The notes: generated by a model from the sequence alone, not told the origin. A DNA stretch of 64,000 bases from Chaetoderma sp. LZ-2023a (GCA_034401795.1 CM067359.1:149152068-149216067), one strand, 5' to 3'; shown: positions 1 through 12,019, numbered from the stretch's first letter. Numbers and translations: made by a program.

Positions 1-1
1 C

Positions 2-274
2 GACTCTATCTCTATTGCAGAGTCTGACACGTCGATCCAAACGCAGGAATCTCAGCAGCCTGATGAAATGGTACTGTATCGCTCAGAGAAGGGCGAGATT
101 TTAGTTCCATACATTACACGCTTAGGTGTTCGCTATAGGCATTTGCGGAGTGATTCAGACATTTCACGGTATCAACATCTGACCATTACTGATCTTACAA
201 ATTCAGAGTTTACTACGAAGATTGGCAAATGGGCTAAGCGGGATAAAAACAGTAAGAAGACAAAACCAAACTAG
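2..274 (+). CDS. LINE ORF1 C-terminal end (partial)
   Basis: The reading frame is open from base 2 to the TAG at 272-274, with no start inside the window, so this is the C-terminal 90 residues of a longer protein. It begins with a Ser/Gln/Asp-rich stretch and ends in a Lys-rich tail (KRDKNSKKTK), as expected for a nucleic-acid-binding ORF1 product. It ends five bases before the ORF2 ATG at 280. I do not recognise a domain; the assignment rests on position directly upstream of ORF2 and on composition. Confidence 0.55.
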   Translation, partial: DSISIAESDTSIQTQESQQPDEMVLYRSEKGEILVPYITRLGVRYRHLRSDSDISRYQHLTITDLTNSEFTTKIGKWAKRDKNSKKTKPN

Positions 275-279
275 ATATT

Positions 280-3200
280 ATGGGTACTATGCATAGATTC
301 GTAATCATAATGATAATTTGCTCACTTAATTGCTGTGGTTTAAATGATGGATTGAAGCAACGCATGTTGCTAGAGAAATTATCTGATTTGAAAGTTGATA
401 TCGTCATGCTTCAGGAAACTAAGTTCCATAATGTTGAAGTACTAGAAAATTTCAAACAACTTTCTAAGGGTGAAATATTCTATTCCAATGCCACTGATTT
501 AAATACAGGAGTGGCGATTTTATTTTTACCCAGGTGTTTGACTTTATTAAATATCATTTCATCGGAAGCTGCTAGTAATGGCAGATGGGTCGTGGTGACT
601 GTTGAAATGTCTGGTTCAACACTAAATTTGATGTCTATTTATGCCCCTGCATCCCATTCTCAACGAGGTACATTTTATTCAGCTCTTCGCCCAGTAATTC
701 ATGATAGATCAGAAAATATTATTATTGGTGGAGATTTTAATTGTGTTTTAAATCCAGAGAAGGATAGGCGTTCGCTATCAATATACGCTGATACGTCTCA
801 TCGGCGTTTACAGGAAATATGTGACAGTGAGCACCTTTTGGATAGTTATAGAGTTTTAAACCCTGAATGTTGTGAATACACAAGAGTAACACCAAATGGT
901 CAGACAGCGTCTCGGTTAGACAGGATTTATGTACAGAGAGAGCTAAAAGGGTTAATTTCGGATACTGGCATATATCCTGTACCTTTTTCTGATCATTGCC
1001 TGGTTTCCACTGTGTTAGATAATGCAGAATGGGTTACACATGGTCCAGGTTTTTGGAAACTTAATAATTCCTTGCTGAATGATTTTGAGTACCATCGATG
1101 TATTGAAAGTTTCTGGCGTTTTAAGCTCCGCAATATATCAGAATTTGAAAGCTTGATTTTTTGGTGGGAAGATGTTAAACTAGGGTTTGCTAATATATCA
1201 AGGCGATATTCTATTCAAAAGGCAAGGAAAATGCGCAAAGAGGAGAGAAGGTTGATTCGTCTACAAACCTTAATTTTTCGCAAAGTTTCAAGCGGCGATA
1301 TCCACTTGACTGAGGTTTTTGAGGAGACCAGGTTAAAATTATCACAAATAGAAATGTACAGAGCAGAAGGCGCAAAAGTAAGATCAAGAGCCCAATTTTA
1401 TTCTGAAGGTGAAAAGCCAAATAAAATATTTTTGTGGCCTAGAAAAGTCTAGAGGTGTGGAAAAGATAATTAGGGGCCTTGAAATAAATGGGCAAATTGT
1501 TAATTCAAATAAAGATCTACTAGAAACTGTTCAGACATTTTATGAAAATTTATATAAGTCTGAAGAAATTGATGAAGAGATGGCAGCTGAATTACTTGAT
1601 AATATTAAGGAAACATTGACTCCTCCGTTGGCTGATATTTGTGATGAATATTTCACCTTAGAAGACCTGACTAAATCGCTTAAAACAATGAAGAATGGAA
1701 AATCGCCAGGGGGAGATGGCCTGCCTGTTGAGTTCTACGTTACTTTCTGGCATCTCATTGGTCCGAAATTCTGTGAGATTGTTAAAGGAATTTTCCATCA
1801 GGGAAAACTTCCTTTGACAATGTCTCAAGCACATGTACGTCTGCTATTTAAAAAGGGTGACCGGAGTGATATACGGAATTATGGGCCAATTTCTCTCCTT
1901 GGAGTTGATTACAAGATTATTTCTAGAGCTCTTTCACTAAAACTAGGTCAGGTGCTGGGCGACGTTATTAATCCTGCTCAGACATGTTCAATACCTGGTA
2001 GATCAATATTAACCAACACTGTGCGTATTAGAGATCTGATTCAGTTAGTTGAAAAGGATAACATTCCAGGTGCCATTGTGGCATTAGATAATGAAAAGGC
2101 TTTCGATCGTTTGGAGTGGAAGTTTTTATTGATGTCATTAAATCGATTCGGCTTTGGGCCCAATTTTATTAAATGGATCCGAATATTGTACAATGGCATT
2201 ACTAGTAGATACCTTGTGAACAATTTTATAAGCCAGCCAGTTGTCTTAGAACGAGGGGTTCGACAAGGTTGCTCACTGTCAGCACTTTTATTTGTAATTT
2301 GTATGGAAACCTTGGGAGCGACAATAAGAGAAGATATACATTATCATGGACTGTGTATTCGTGGTCTTATTGAACCAGTGAAATTATCACAATATTCCGA
2401 TGATACGACTATTTTTGTTGGCCAAAATAGTGATTTTAATCGTTTACATCTTACTTTGGGGAATTTCCAAAAAGCGTCAGGGCTCAAAATTAATAAAGAA
2501 AAATCAGTAGGTTTGTTTTTGGGTTCATGGAAAGATCGAAATGATCAGCCATTAGACATCAATTGGTCCACTGACATAATACAGATCTTAGGCATTCATT
2601 TCAGTCGAACACACCATGATTCCATTAATTGGACAAACTTGCTTTCTAAAATGAGCAAGAAAATTATTCAATGGAAACATCGACGTCTGAATAATTTGAT
2701 ATTGTCACAACTTTGGTATATTGCTGCAGTTGTTAATATGCCCAAACATGTTGAAAAGGAAATTACCAAGATGATATTTGATTATTTGTGGGAGGGTAAA
2801 ACACACCTTGTCTCACAACGTGTCTGTACTAATAATAAGCTTGATGGTGGGCTTTCCATTCCAGACCTAAGAATTAAATGCGTCTCATTAAGGCTGAAAT
2901 TATTAGATGATTTACTTCATTCAGATAGTCAGTGGGCAAATGTGTCTAGATGCCTTATAGAAAGGTGTATTGAGCCATTTTCAGCTAAATCCTTTTTCTG
3001 GTCTTCTAAACCTCCATCGAATTACACACGGATTCCATCGATATTTTTGGACATTAAAGCTGCTTTAGCTAAGTTTGTTCGCAAAGAAGATTCACCTCTT
3101 TGCTGGGAGCATGCCTCCAGCCAGTACCTATGGAGGAATGATCATATTCTATATGAAGGCAGAGTTTTATATTACGCTTCTTTTGCTAAGCATGGTATTC

Positions 3201-4105
3201 AAAATGTGTGTGATATTGTGGATGTGAAAACTCGAAAATGGTAATCACTATATGACATATCACGAGTAACATCTTTACGCCCAATTGACGTGCAGCGCCT
3301 TCTAAAACGGTTACAGGAAGCAATTCCAATAGAATGGTTTCTTCTCCCTAATGGGTCTGTGAATGATGCTTGCTCCAAGTTAATCCTGGAAAGTACTGAT
3401 GGACGTTTTTCATATACGTTAAGGAATAAGGGGTGGTATAATATTTTAATGCTGCAGAATATTACTATTCCAAAGGCTGTCATGGCATGGAAAAGGACTG
3501 ACTATTCTCCCCAGAGTTGGGATGTGGTTTGGAAAAATATCCATTCAGCACACATACCTAATCGAGCAAGGGATGTTGTCTGGCGATTGATTCATAGAAA
3601 ACTATGGGCGGGCCCCCTCCTCAAGAAAGTTGGTATAGCAAATAATGGCCACTGTCTATTTTGTACAGACACTGAGGAAACCATTATCCATTTGTTTACA
3701 GAGTGTTTGCCCGTCTCCCAATTTTGGATGTACATTGAACAGATATTTAGGAAAATTGTTACAGTTGATATCAACATAATCCAAGATGCAATTCTATTTC
3801 ATGAATTAGACAATTATAATCTGACTAATAATGCAAAGAAGATCTTGTTATTTTGTTTGAGTGTGGCGGTCTGGGCAATTTGGAAGCATCGTTGTACGAT
3901 AGTTAGTGACTCATATACAGGGGTTAACTCCAGCAATTTTGAAAAATTGAAGTGCGCTTTTCGTGCCTTGTTCTCGTATTGCCTTAAATGTGAATTTCAT
4001 GATGCAGTGACTAAAAATAGACTTCATTCTTTTGAAGTTATTTGGTGCTCTGGTGATTTGATTTCCATTGTTTCGACAAATTTGATTTTTTATTATCCAC
4101 CGTAA
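280..4105 (+). pseudogene. LINE ORF2: APE endonuclease, reverse transcriptase, zinc-binding tail (one frameshift, one stop)
   Basis: ORF2 supplies the endonuclease nick and the target-primed reverse transcription. Reading along it: an apurinic-type endonuclease in the first ~250 residues (LNCCGLND, MLQETKF, GGDFNCVL, SRLDRIYV, SDHCLV); a linker; a reverse transcriptase with NGKSPGGDGLPVEFY, ALDNEKAFDRLEW, GVRQGCSLSA and a YSDD box at 2393-2404; and a C-terminal zf-RVT-like segment near 3520-3730 (HIPNRARDVVWRLIHRKL, CLFCTDTEE). The frame shifts in the A/T-rich stretch near 1420-1440, and a TAA at 3242-3244 interrupts an otherwise open frame that continues to 4105. Full length would be about 1,270 residues, normal for L1/Tx1. 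The few lesions suggest a fairly young insertion. Confidence 0.88.
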
Positions 4106-5135
4106 TTGGCCTCTGGAGTGATTTATTAAATAATATACATGTATTTGTGCGCTTGGAGCTGTGATTTTGTTTCAAACTACTTTGTTTTGATGTTTTCTAT
4201 ATTTAAAAGCTAACTATATATTTTTAAATTATTATTTTAAAGCACATGCAAAATTAGTGGTTTTAGAGTGTGCGTGCGTGTGCATGCATGTGCGCTGACT
4301 GTTACTATGTGAAACAGCAGCATTTACTTCACGCAGCAACAGCTCCAACACGTGCATGCACTCTAAAACTCTGCTAATCAGTTTGAGATGAAAATTGCGA
4401 GTGTTTGCTCTGAAAGGGTTAAACCTTTTCCCTAAATTTAGGTGGTCGTTTGAACAGGTTAACTCATTTTGGGTTTTTTCAATGTTAATAAACAATCCAA
4501 CATTTTTTATTAATAATGTTTGTTCCGGGGTAATTTTAGAATCCGAATCCAAAAGTTAATTGCTTTCGACTAAAATAAATTTAACATTCAATGTACTGCT
4601 TCCTAATAATAGATTGGAAATACTTAGCATGTATGCATATAATTGTGTTTGTCCCGGGATAATTATGGAATCTCATTTTCAAGGTAAATTGTATTGTTTG
4701 AAATCGTTTGTTAAGTTTCAACCCTCTTCAACTATGTAGGTTACATTGTCACTTCACTGAGCTCGGTGTAATATCTTAGTGTTTACTTTTTATAGATTAT
4801 CCTGCAGGGCGTTGATTATTGATTAATTTGTTCCCGATTGACTGTGTGTGTTAAATACGTCCGATCGCTGTGTTTGTTTCACAGCCTATGCTCGCGTGAG
4901 CTTTATAATTTTAATGGAATGTTGTTGAGAAAGTTACTTGGAATTTTTAAAGGGACATATTTAGCTGTTTTGAATTTTTAAATTAATCGTTTGACCACCG
5001 TATATTTATTGTTTATTTATACACATGACTGATATAATCGTTTGTTCTCTTTGATTTATTCTATGTTTAATGTTCTTTCAGTCAGTTTATTTTTGGGTAT
5101 TATGGATTTCCACACGATCCATTGATCGTGTTACC
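4106..5135 (+). other. LINE 3' untranslated region with terminal hairpin
   Basis: No open frame of interest is present. Immediately before the poly(A), bases 5112-5119 and 5124-5131 form a perfect 8-bp stem (ACGATC arm, loop CATT). A 3' stem-loop just upstream of the tail is known from several LINE families as the reverse-transcriptase recognition structure; its role here is inferred from position. Confidence 0.5.
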
Positions 5136-5166
<31 letters not shown>

Positions 5167-5262
5167 AGTAGTAGTAGTAGTAATAGTAATAGTAATAGTA
5201 GTAGTAGTAGTAGTAGCAGTAGTAGCAGTAGCAATAGTAGTAGTAGTAGTAGTAGTAGTAGT

Positions 5263-5298
<36 letters not shown>

Positions 5299-5345
5299 TG
5301 ATGGCGGTGGCGGTGGTGGTGGTGGTGGCGGTGTTAATGGTGGGG
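5136..5345 (+). repeat. LINE poly(A) tail plus trinucleotide microsatellite
   Basis: Bases 5136-5167 are A except a single G, the retrotransposon tail. From 5168 the sequence becomes GTA/ATA repeats, then AGC repeats (to about 5297) and GGT/GGC repeats (to 5345). Microsatellites commonly nucleate at LINE tails. Confidence 0.9.
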
Positions 5346-5369
5346 TCTAGTATCAGCCATTAATAAAGT

Positions 5370-7010
5370 GTTAGGTCTTAATAGCAGTCATCATGGCCCT
5401 TATTGATTCAAGAATTGCTCAAAGAGTTTGCCTTTAATAGTTCTTCGAATTTAAAGTAGTTTGGCCTGTTCTATAATAATGGGGTAAGTATGTTTTCTCT
5501 CGCCAGAGAAGGCTGGGCAAATAAAAGATAATGGTCTTTGTCGCCGACGTCATCTAGTGTGCAAAGAGGACACTTTCTGCGCGTGCCATATTGGCCCCAT
5601 CTGCCAGTTTCAATATGTAATCGGTGATTATATGATCTAAATTGGCGATTCTGTTGTAGTTATTTAGTTTTGTTAAATATTCCTTGATGGCCCAAATATT
5701 TTGTAAATTGTACCTCTTAAAGAGTTATTTAAGCTTGCCTCCCATTGTTGAATACATTGATCAATAAGACGTCTTTTTATTATCTATGTTTATCTTAGGA
5801 TTCCATATGCTACAATAATTATCATTTTCAGTTAGCCTTTTCTGAAAGTCCGTTTTCGGTTCAGAGAAAATTACAGTATCATCTGCAAATAGAAGCATTA
5901 CAAGTTTGAACATGTATTAGCAGGCTATCAGTGATCCCAATTTCATTTCATAGCCCTCCCTCTAAATAATCAGAAAGGTCGTTTAAGCATAAACTGAAAG
6001 GAATTGGTGACAAACTTTCACCTTGACGGACACCCAGTTGCATATGAGTGGATGAGAAAAATCACCCGTAAGTGCTATTCTAGATTTAATGTTTTTATAC
6101 ATGTTTTGTGGGCAATGATATAGAGCTAACATGCATAGATGGATATGCAGTCTACTGCGTGGTGCCATGGCCAGCAACTAGTACAGTGTAGGACTATCTA
6201 GACAAGTAATGTCTACCATGTGTTTGACCGATACAATGAGGGATGTACCAAGAAATCTACTAGAAATGACAGAGACAAAAGAGCCAGTAGAGTCTACACA
6301 TTACTCAATACTACTTCTTTGCCTTCACAGAAGATAACCATTGATGTGGTATTTACATAACCTAGCCCACAAGGCTTCCCTCCAGATAATATCAAATGCT
6401 TTCTCGAGATCAATGAACGCACAAAATATTTTCATTTTAATTTCACAGATATCTGGATTAAGGTATGTAGGTAGAAAATATGGTCTCATGTTGAATAACC
6501 ATGACGGAAACCGGCCTGTGCCTCGTCTTGTACTTGCTGGGTTTCTAAATAGGTAGTTATTCTTGAACTCAAGATAGACACGAACAGCTTGTTTAGACAG
6601 CTTACTAACGTAATCGGTCAATAGTTTTCGGGTCCCCGCCCCTTTATAGATAGGTTTGATTAATCTGATTGTCCAAGCCTGCGGCACATTTCCGCTGTTA
6701 AATAAGGGGTGATATATTGGTACTATAGCACTTTGTGTGGACTTAATGTATTCGTTTGACACTTGCTTGACCTCAGCTGCCATACAGTGATGTCTCTACT
6801 TCAAGTGAAACATTTCCGGGAATGGCCTCTTTTTCGTTGATTGACCGATGAAAGGTAAACAAGTCTTCAATAGTTATCGGATAATTGTCTATTCTTGGGT
6901 CACATGATTTAAGTATCTGGCAATATTCCTTAGACTCAGTGTGGCTAAGATGGCTGAGCTTGTGTTGCATTTGTGTGTTGTATATCATTATTGCCTTTCT
7001 GACTTATTCA
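5370..7010 (-). pseudogene. Decayed LINE reverse transcriptase fragment, interrupted by a 236-bp patch
   Basis: On the minus strand, frames read in pieces through reverse transcriptase: AIVPIYHPLFNSGN and IKPIYKG around 6650-6730, a frame-shifted AGFRHGYST-type motif near 6500, and FCAFIDLEKAFDIIWREALW near 6345-6430. After the patch at 6106-6341 it resumes with KNIKSRIA, a GVRQGE-like segment near 6020 and an ETGRW/C-x2-C zinc-binding tail around 5530-5630. These motifs suit the Jockey/CR1/Nimb side of LINE diversity; the exact clade is not resolved. Many frameshifts and stops make it an old copy, and both ends are ragged. Confidence 0.7.
6106..6341 (+). repeat. 236-bp segment duplicated from 10335-10570
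   Basis: By eye this segment matches 10335-10570 base for base except for one difference (GGGATGTACC here, GGGACGTACC there). It is foreign to the LINE that surrounds it and encodes part of the nuclease-like pseudogene (CIDGYAV motif). It has no poly(A), no terminal repeats and no obvious target duplication. Confidence 0.9.
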
Positions 7011-7306
7011 TTATCTTTTTATAATCGCTGATGACATTGGTCATATCCGTTTTTGATTGGTCCGTTCTTGCTAGACTGACAGGCGTAAAGAACGGAATGT
7101 TTAAACATTAAGCATATTATATTAATTAGCCGTTGACATCTAAGCATTTGCCCACTTCCACCCTGTGCCTAGTTTCTCATTACATGGATAACTCTGAATG
7201 TGAACCTTTTGGGAAAAAAACGTGTACCCGATCTTACTGTAAATTTTCGTGCAATAAAATATGTTTAAATCAAAATACGGAATATGTGAGATCATCATTC
7301 ACTCAC

Positions 7307-7431
7307 CACTGTGAAGTCCGACAAGGAATCGACTCGTGATCAGGACCTCTGGAGCATAAGTCGCCTTCGTCATTCCCGCGAGAATGGATGCAACAAACTG
7401 GACTGCGGAGAAGATCATCATCCCTTTCCGT
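7307..7431 (-). CDS. SLC2A: SLC2A/GLUT-type sugar transporter, exon 4 (125 bp)
   Basis: Reading the minus strand, a TTTTAG acceptor at 7432-7437 precedes 125 bp that end at a GTGAGT donor (7301-7306). It completes the split Arg from the previous exon and encodes RKGMMIFSAVQFVASILAGM, then a hydrophilic turn and SRFLVGLHSG. This aligns with the major-facilitator sugar-transporter core: the GRRK loop, a membrane helix and the GRFxxGxxxG helix. The 125-bp size and the phases (2 in, 1 out) match my recollection of vertebrate class I GLUT genes. The next exon is not in the window and must lie left of base 1, beyond the LINEs. The exon is uninterrupted, so the host gene looks functional. Confidence 0.85.
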
Positions 7432-8180
7432 CTAAAAATAGATATTATAATTTATAAGATATATTGGTGCCAGTCTGCCCACTATCACGCATCGCCCGCC
7501 AATTCCCAAGCCCTTGCACCGCCCTTACACCCCGCCCCCTGCCTGTCACCTGCCCACCCAGCTGCTCGCCCTATTGTCCGTCCGCATGCACACGCAGGAG
7601 CACGAATGCCCATGTGTGTGTCTTTAAAAATCTTGCAACTGCTATAGATTCAAAAATAATGTTACCGGACGTTCTCTGGGCAAGAGTAGCATTTTCTGTG
7701 AGATAACTTCCTAAACACGGCCTCCACAAACCACCTTATAGACATTCATTCAAACTGTACACATATATGTAACGTAAAAAGGATGTGCATTTAAAACGAC
7801 TTGAATTGATTTGAAAGGGAAGGGTGCCAATGAAAGATGTGTACAGTTATAGATCCACTGAGAACGTATTTCTTGCAACAGGGACTGACTAACATTCAAA
7901 ATCTCCAACCATAGAAACAAGCTCTTTGGAATGTATTTAATCGCATTTGATTTAATACTTTGTCAGATTTCCTGGAAATTTGAATATAAACTGCAACCAC
8001 ACAGCAACTAAATGCACTCAACAATCATTCGTCAGACTCCAGACGATGATCTAATAAAAGGATTCATTTTTAGCTATTCCCCGCCCATTTTTATGCCTAA
8101 TCTCCTCCGACATTTTGCACGTGTTTGGATCGATTTATAAACTTTGAACACTGACTTTCCAGAATCCCAATCTCAAGGTA
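7432..8180. other. Intronic sequence without recognisable features
   Basis: This is part of the intron between exons 3 and 4 of the sugar transporter. It contains a C-rich patch (7490-7600) with short spurious open frames. I see no element ends or coding similarity. Confidence 0.5.
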
Positions 8181-8184
8181 TTCA

Positions 8185-8278
8185 TACAGGTAAGCTGTTG
8201 AATAGTTTAAAACTACACTGACTGGGTGCTGTTGCTGTCTATAGCAGCAACGACGCCCAGTCTAATTAGTCTGGTAGC
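8185..8278. repeat. Hairpin MITE fragment
   Basis: An imperfect palindrome reading TGACTGGGTGCTGTTGCTG, a short loop and CAGCAACGACGCCCAGTC, flanked on the left by GTTGAATAGTTTaaAACT. This is the core of the hairpin family seen best at 11300-11673. It ends where the left inverted repeat of the next element begins. Confidence 0.7.
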
Positions 8279-8600
8279 AGTGTAACAATTTTTGCCTGAC
8301 CCAAAATTCCCGGATAACGTTTTTTCATTGCTGATTATTTATCTTTCGCATGTATATAATCATATCCGGGTAGGCGTGGGATTATCACGTATAAGCAATT
8401 CGAGAAATCCAGGATGGCCGCAGTGACACTAAAAAATCAGCGAAAATTGAGAAATTCTCATATCGCAAAAACAAAATAACTTAGAACCATGACTGAAGTA
8501 TCATTTTCCATGTTGCTAGACATCCATAATTCATTGGAAACACTATGTAATTGCTAAAATGTAGGGAAATCAAGATATGACCAATTTTAACAGGTGTTGA
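8261..8600 (+). repeat. Left terminal inverted repeat of the nuclease-bearing element
   Basis: Pairs in inverted orientation with 12020-12335, with indels. The best-conserved block is AATTGAGAAATTCTCA at about 8446-8461. Confidence 0.65.
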
Positions 8601-10334
8601 ATGATTACTAGAAAATTGTCTGTAAAAAATCAACATACAACGTATGTATTAATACACACTCAGCTGCAGATTCTGTCTCAAGCACATTACAAATAATGCT
8701 AGCCATCGTGCCAGCGACATTAGATAAATCATTTCCCGTCTTATTGATTGAAAACATCGTTACAAGTGTTGTAAAAGACTAATCAACATACCGTCAACAG
8801 TATTAGGTGTGTTGCCTAGGGACCCCAAGGTGATGGTTAATCACACGTATGACTATCGGGTTACGTGTAATTATGCTGAACCCATTTTATATACAAAGTC
8901 AGCGACAGTAGCAGAAATATAGATAGCGATAAATTTATAGAGATATCAGGAATATCAGGTGCCAAGCATGCTTTATTTCAGGCAATGAGTGCTAACTTTG
9001 ATGCGGATATGAGCTCACTAAATGGAAGGTTTATCAACACATCTCCTTGATATGATAAGTACACAACTTATGAAGACAATACTCTCAAAGAGGACACACT
9101 CAGATGACTCAGCAGAGCTCAAACGTCTCAGCTGATAACCGCTGGGAAGGATAATGTAATTATGCAGCAGTGATCAAAGAAATTCAAAAATGCTGTAAGT
9201 GCCTATTTCATTACTCTCATAGATTTCCAAACGTTCAAGAATATGCCACTAAGCAGAGCTGAAAAAATGATTTTGCATTCTCTATGGATATTCTTTGTAG
9301 TATAAATGGATATAATGCCATGCTGTTTCAGGAGCAAAGCCATTCTTTGAAACAAATAACCAAGGTTGTTTAACCGCTGCTAAAAGAGAAACTAACTGAG
9401 GACCACGCACTCATGATGACAGCAATGCTAAAGCCCAATGCCATATCAGGGGAGTGTAGGACAAGTTTGTGTAGTCTTCACAGCTGACCAACAATTATAT
9501 CAAGTGACATTACGTGGTCCCCTGGGACGTTCGCTTAAATGCATTTGAGATTGGGTGGCATGTACTTCTTATGGTACGCTCATGACTGAGACTGGTCTAG
9601 TAGAAATTGTAAGTGTACCATTTGGAGATGTGCTAATCATGTTCAGTAGTAAGAAGTTTCCACAGGATGTCAGACGGCGCCGGATGCTGGTAGGCGAATT
9701 CTTATGGTTTTAGGAAAAGAAAACCATGATTTGCAGCGCATGCAAGATCTCCATCATGCCCTGGATGCTGTTTCATAAGATAGGAGGACCACAAAGCTTT
9801 GGGTGAGGTGTCTGATCAGACCAGTATTAACCATAATGGAATTATGAGTAGAGCTGAGAGAGAATGAGATTGATGCACAGGACACGACACGATTTCAATT
9901 TTGTATAGATCCACTCATCCACTGGAACTCGTTCAACACCATGTTGGTCTAGTTAATATTGATTCTGATAAATTTGTGACTCACTCGTCTGTAAATGTTA
10001 ACAATTCGGTTTCTATCCGGAAAACACAAATGGATTCCCTTGAGAAAGCTTGGGCTGGTGGCTTTCACGATAAACCAACGAGAGTGAACACCATGACATC
10101 ACCAACACGTAGCCGCATCACTGTTGTTGATGCGAAACCTTTCGACACACAGGTCATCTACGCATGGGCTATTATGGGCCTACAGTCCACTTTTCGTTGC
10201 CCTGATACAGAGAATCTCCTGGTATGTGAGTTAGCATGTTAGCCTGCGCCTATGGTCGAAGTAGATGGGCATACGCGTGAAGGCAAAACAATCCAATCTG
10301 AAGAATGCAATCACTGTGAAATTATCAAGCCGGC

Positions 10335-10570
10335 TTGTGGGCAATGATATAGAGCTAACATGCATAGATGGATATGCAGTCTACTGCGTGGTGCCATGGC
10401 CAGCAACTAGTACAGTGTAGGACTATCTAGACAAGTAATGTCTACCATGTGTTTGACCGATACAATGAGGGACGTACCAAGAAATCTACTAGAAATGACA
10501 GAGACAAAAGAGCCAGTAGAGTCTACACATTACTCAATACTACTTCTTTGCCTTCACAGAAGATAACCAT
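10335..10570 (+). repeat. Donor copy of the 236-bp duplicated segment
   Basis: This copy sits in its natural context inside the nuclease-family pseudogene, so it is the source and 6106-6341 is the derived copy. Confidence 0.85.
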
Positions 10571-11299
10571 GGTTGTGCCCACAGAGAACGTATAACCTAT
10601 TGCCCTCATAATCGATGATATTTCATGAAATAATGACAACCTGTTGAATCGGAAGATTGTTGTCCCTGGATAGGACCTTGTGTTAGTCAAGAAACCCCGT
10701 AGTGTACTTATCAGGTGACATGATATGGCATCAACTCGGGAGGACGGAAATACTATTACTGTGGAGCAGGTCGCAAGTGTATGAGCTCGTACTTCGCTTG
10801 TACCGGCAGATGGCACATGCGTGGTATTTCTGGATATGTCATGATAGTTTCTTCAGCTCCGGGTCGTACGTATATTCATGTTAACATAACTATTGAAAAA
10901 TCCGGTGATCTTATTCCAGAGTTATTAGCTACTCATGGCCTCGTTGTATGCGAACCTCCGGCATCAAACTTTGGAAATGGCACACGTGTAGCACTTATAA
11001 TGCTGAAACATAGCCAGCATCATACTCAAGCCACACCATTTATATTACCATGCTCTGAGCGGTCTCAGTGCCATTCCTTGACAGAAGCACGTCAGAAAAT
11101 GTGGTCATTGAAAGTAGGTCGAAGTGTGACGTGTGCTGCAAAGCTTAGTTCTCTGACTCCCACTAATTACACTTTCTGGGAAAATATACTGTGTTCACAT
11201 TCAAGGTGTTGTATGGAAGAAGACCCGCCGGAACTGACTCGAACTGCACATGGCTGGTCATGGCAAGAACACTCAATATCACTTAACCCAACTACAATT

Positions 11300-11673
11300 C
11301 ACCTTTCCAGAGTACCGACCCATCATATGACGTCATAATGAACTGCGTGATGTGTACAATGACATCTTAATGAATGACGTCATGAATGACGTCGATAAGT
11401 ACGTCACGAACGCATATTTGAAGACGGTCTATGCGTTGTTGTACAAATTGTTTGCTTTTACTATTTAATAAATATTCTGTTGAATATTTTGAAACTAATT
11501 TGACTGGGCGCTGTTGCTGCCATAGGCAGCAACAGCACCCAGTCAAATTAGTTACAAAATATTCAACAGCTTCCCTTGTATAGTTTTAAGGAAATTGATC
11601 AATCCCAACACGGCGAGGTGTGACTGGAGCTTAGCTAGTGATGGGCGGGGCATAGCTAAAATGGAAAGGTACA
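11300..11673 (+). mobile_element. Hairpin MITE, copy A (~374 bp)
   Basis: The pseudogene frame reads ...LNPTTI up to 11299 and resumes with PENTPIVPMDLLKLI at 11677, which fixes the insertion boundaries. The insert starts CACCTTTCCA and ends TGGAAAGGT, giving ~10-bp inverted ends with an ATT-like flank. The centre (11480-11570) is a near-perfect palindrome: TGTTGAATATTTTGAAACTA, then TTTGACTGGGCGCTGTTGCT, a short loop, and the reverse. GACGTCAT-type motifs recur in the left half. No coding capacity. Confidence 0.8.
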
Positions 11674-12019
11674 TTCCTGAAAATACCCCTATCGTTCCAA
11701 TGGATTTGCTCAAATTGATAAGACGCGCCTGTGACCATGGCACATCATGTGATACACAAAGGTGTGGGTGCAGCCGTTCCAAGGTTTCGTGTAGCAAGTC
11801 CACCAGGCAGATGATGAAATTAACGATAATGACTAATTCGCTCTAAAATAGCACCCGCTGGAAAATGCAATAGTGGGTTGGTTAATTAATAAGAGTGTCG
11901 CATACAAAGCACACGTGCTTGTGTTTAGCATATATAATATGCTGCTTCAGATATAAGAGCCGTAATAAAATGAAGATGGCAGCAATGTTTATACGCCGAA
12001 TGTGTGCCTGACACATCCA

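Larger units (their letters stand above)
1..5167 (+). mobile_element. L1/Tx1-type LINE retrotransposon, 5' end outside window
   Basis: A non-LTR retrotransposon runs from before base 1 to a poly(A) tail. It holds the end of ORF1 (2-274), ORF2 (280-4105), a 3' UTR of about 1 kb, a hairpin and then poly(A). The reverse transcriptase motifs (KAFDRLEW, RQGCSLSALLF, YSDD) and the APE-type endonuclease place it in the L1 superfamily; the spacing and the C-terminal zinc-binding region look most like the Tx1 group, which is an inference. ORF2 has one frameshift and one nonsense codon, so this copy is probably inactive but not old. Confidence 0.85.
8640..11846 (+). pseudogene. Decayed FEN1/XPG-like nuclease family gene with C-terminal Cys-rich domain
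   Basis: Family-like segments occur in order on this strand, broken by many stops and shifts: IENIVTSVVKD (8730), a block LPRDPKVMVNHTYDYRVTCN (8815-8870), FTADQQLYQVTLRGPLGR (9480), FGDVLIMF..KKFPQDVRR (9620-9680), VVDAKPFDTQVIYAW (10120), CIDGYAV (10360), FDRYN-like (10450), ELLATHGL plus FGNGT (10915-10990), and ARQKMWSLKVGRSVTCA (11090). A Cys-rich tail follows, LIRRACDHGTSCDTQRCGC (about 11720-11780). The same family is seen at 40244-42721. CIDG, FDRYN and the HGL block correspond to the Asp motifs of FEN1/XPG nucleases, which is an inference. A MITE splits the coding sequence at 11300. Confidence 0.65.
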
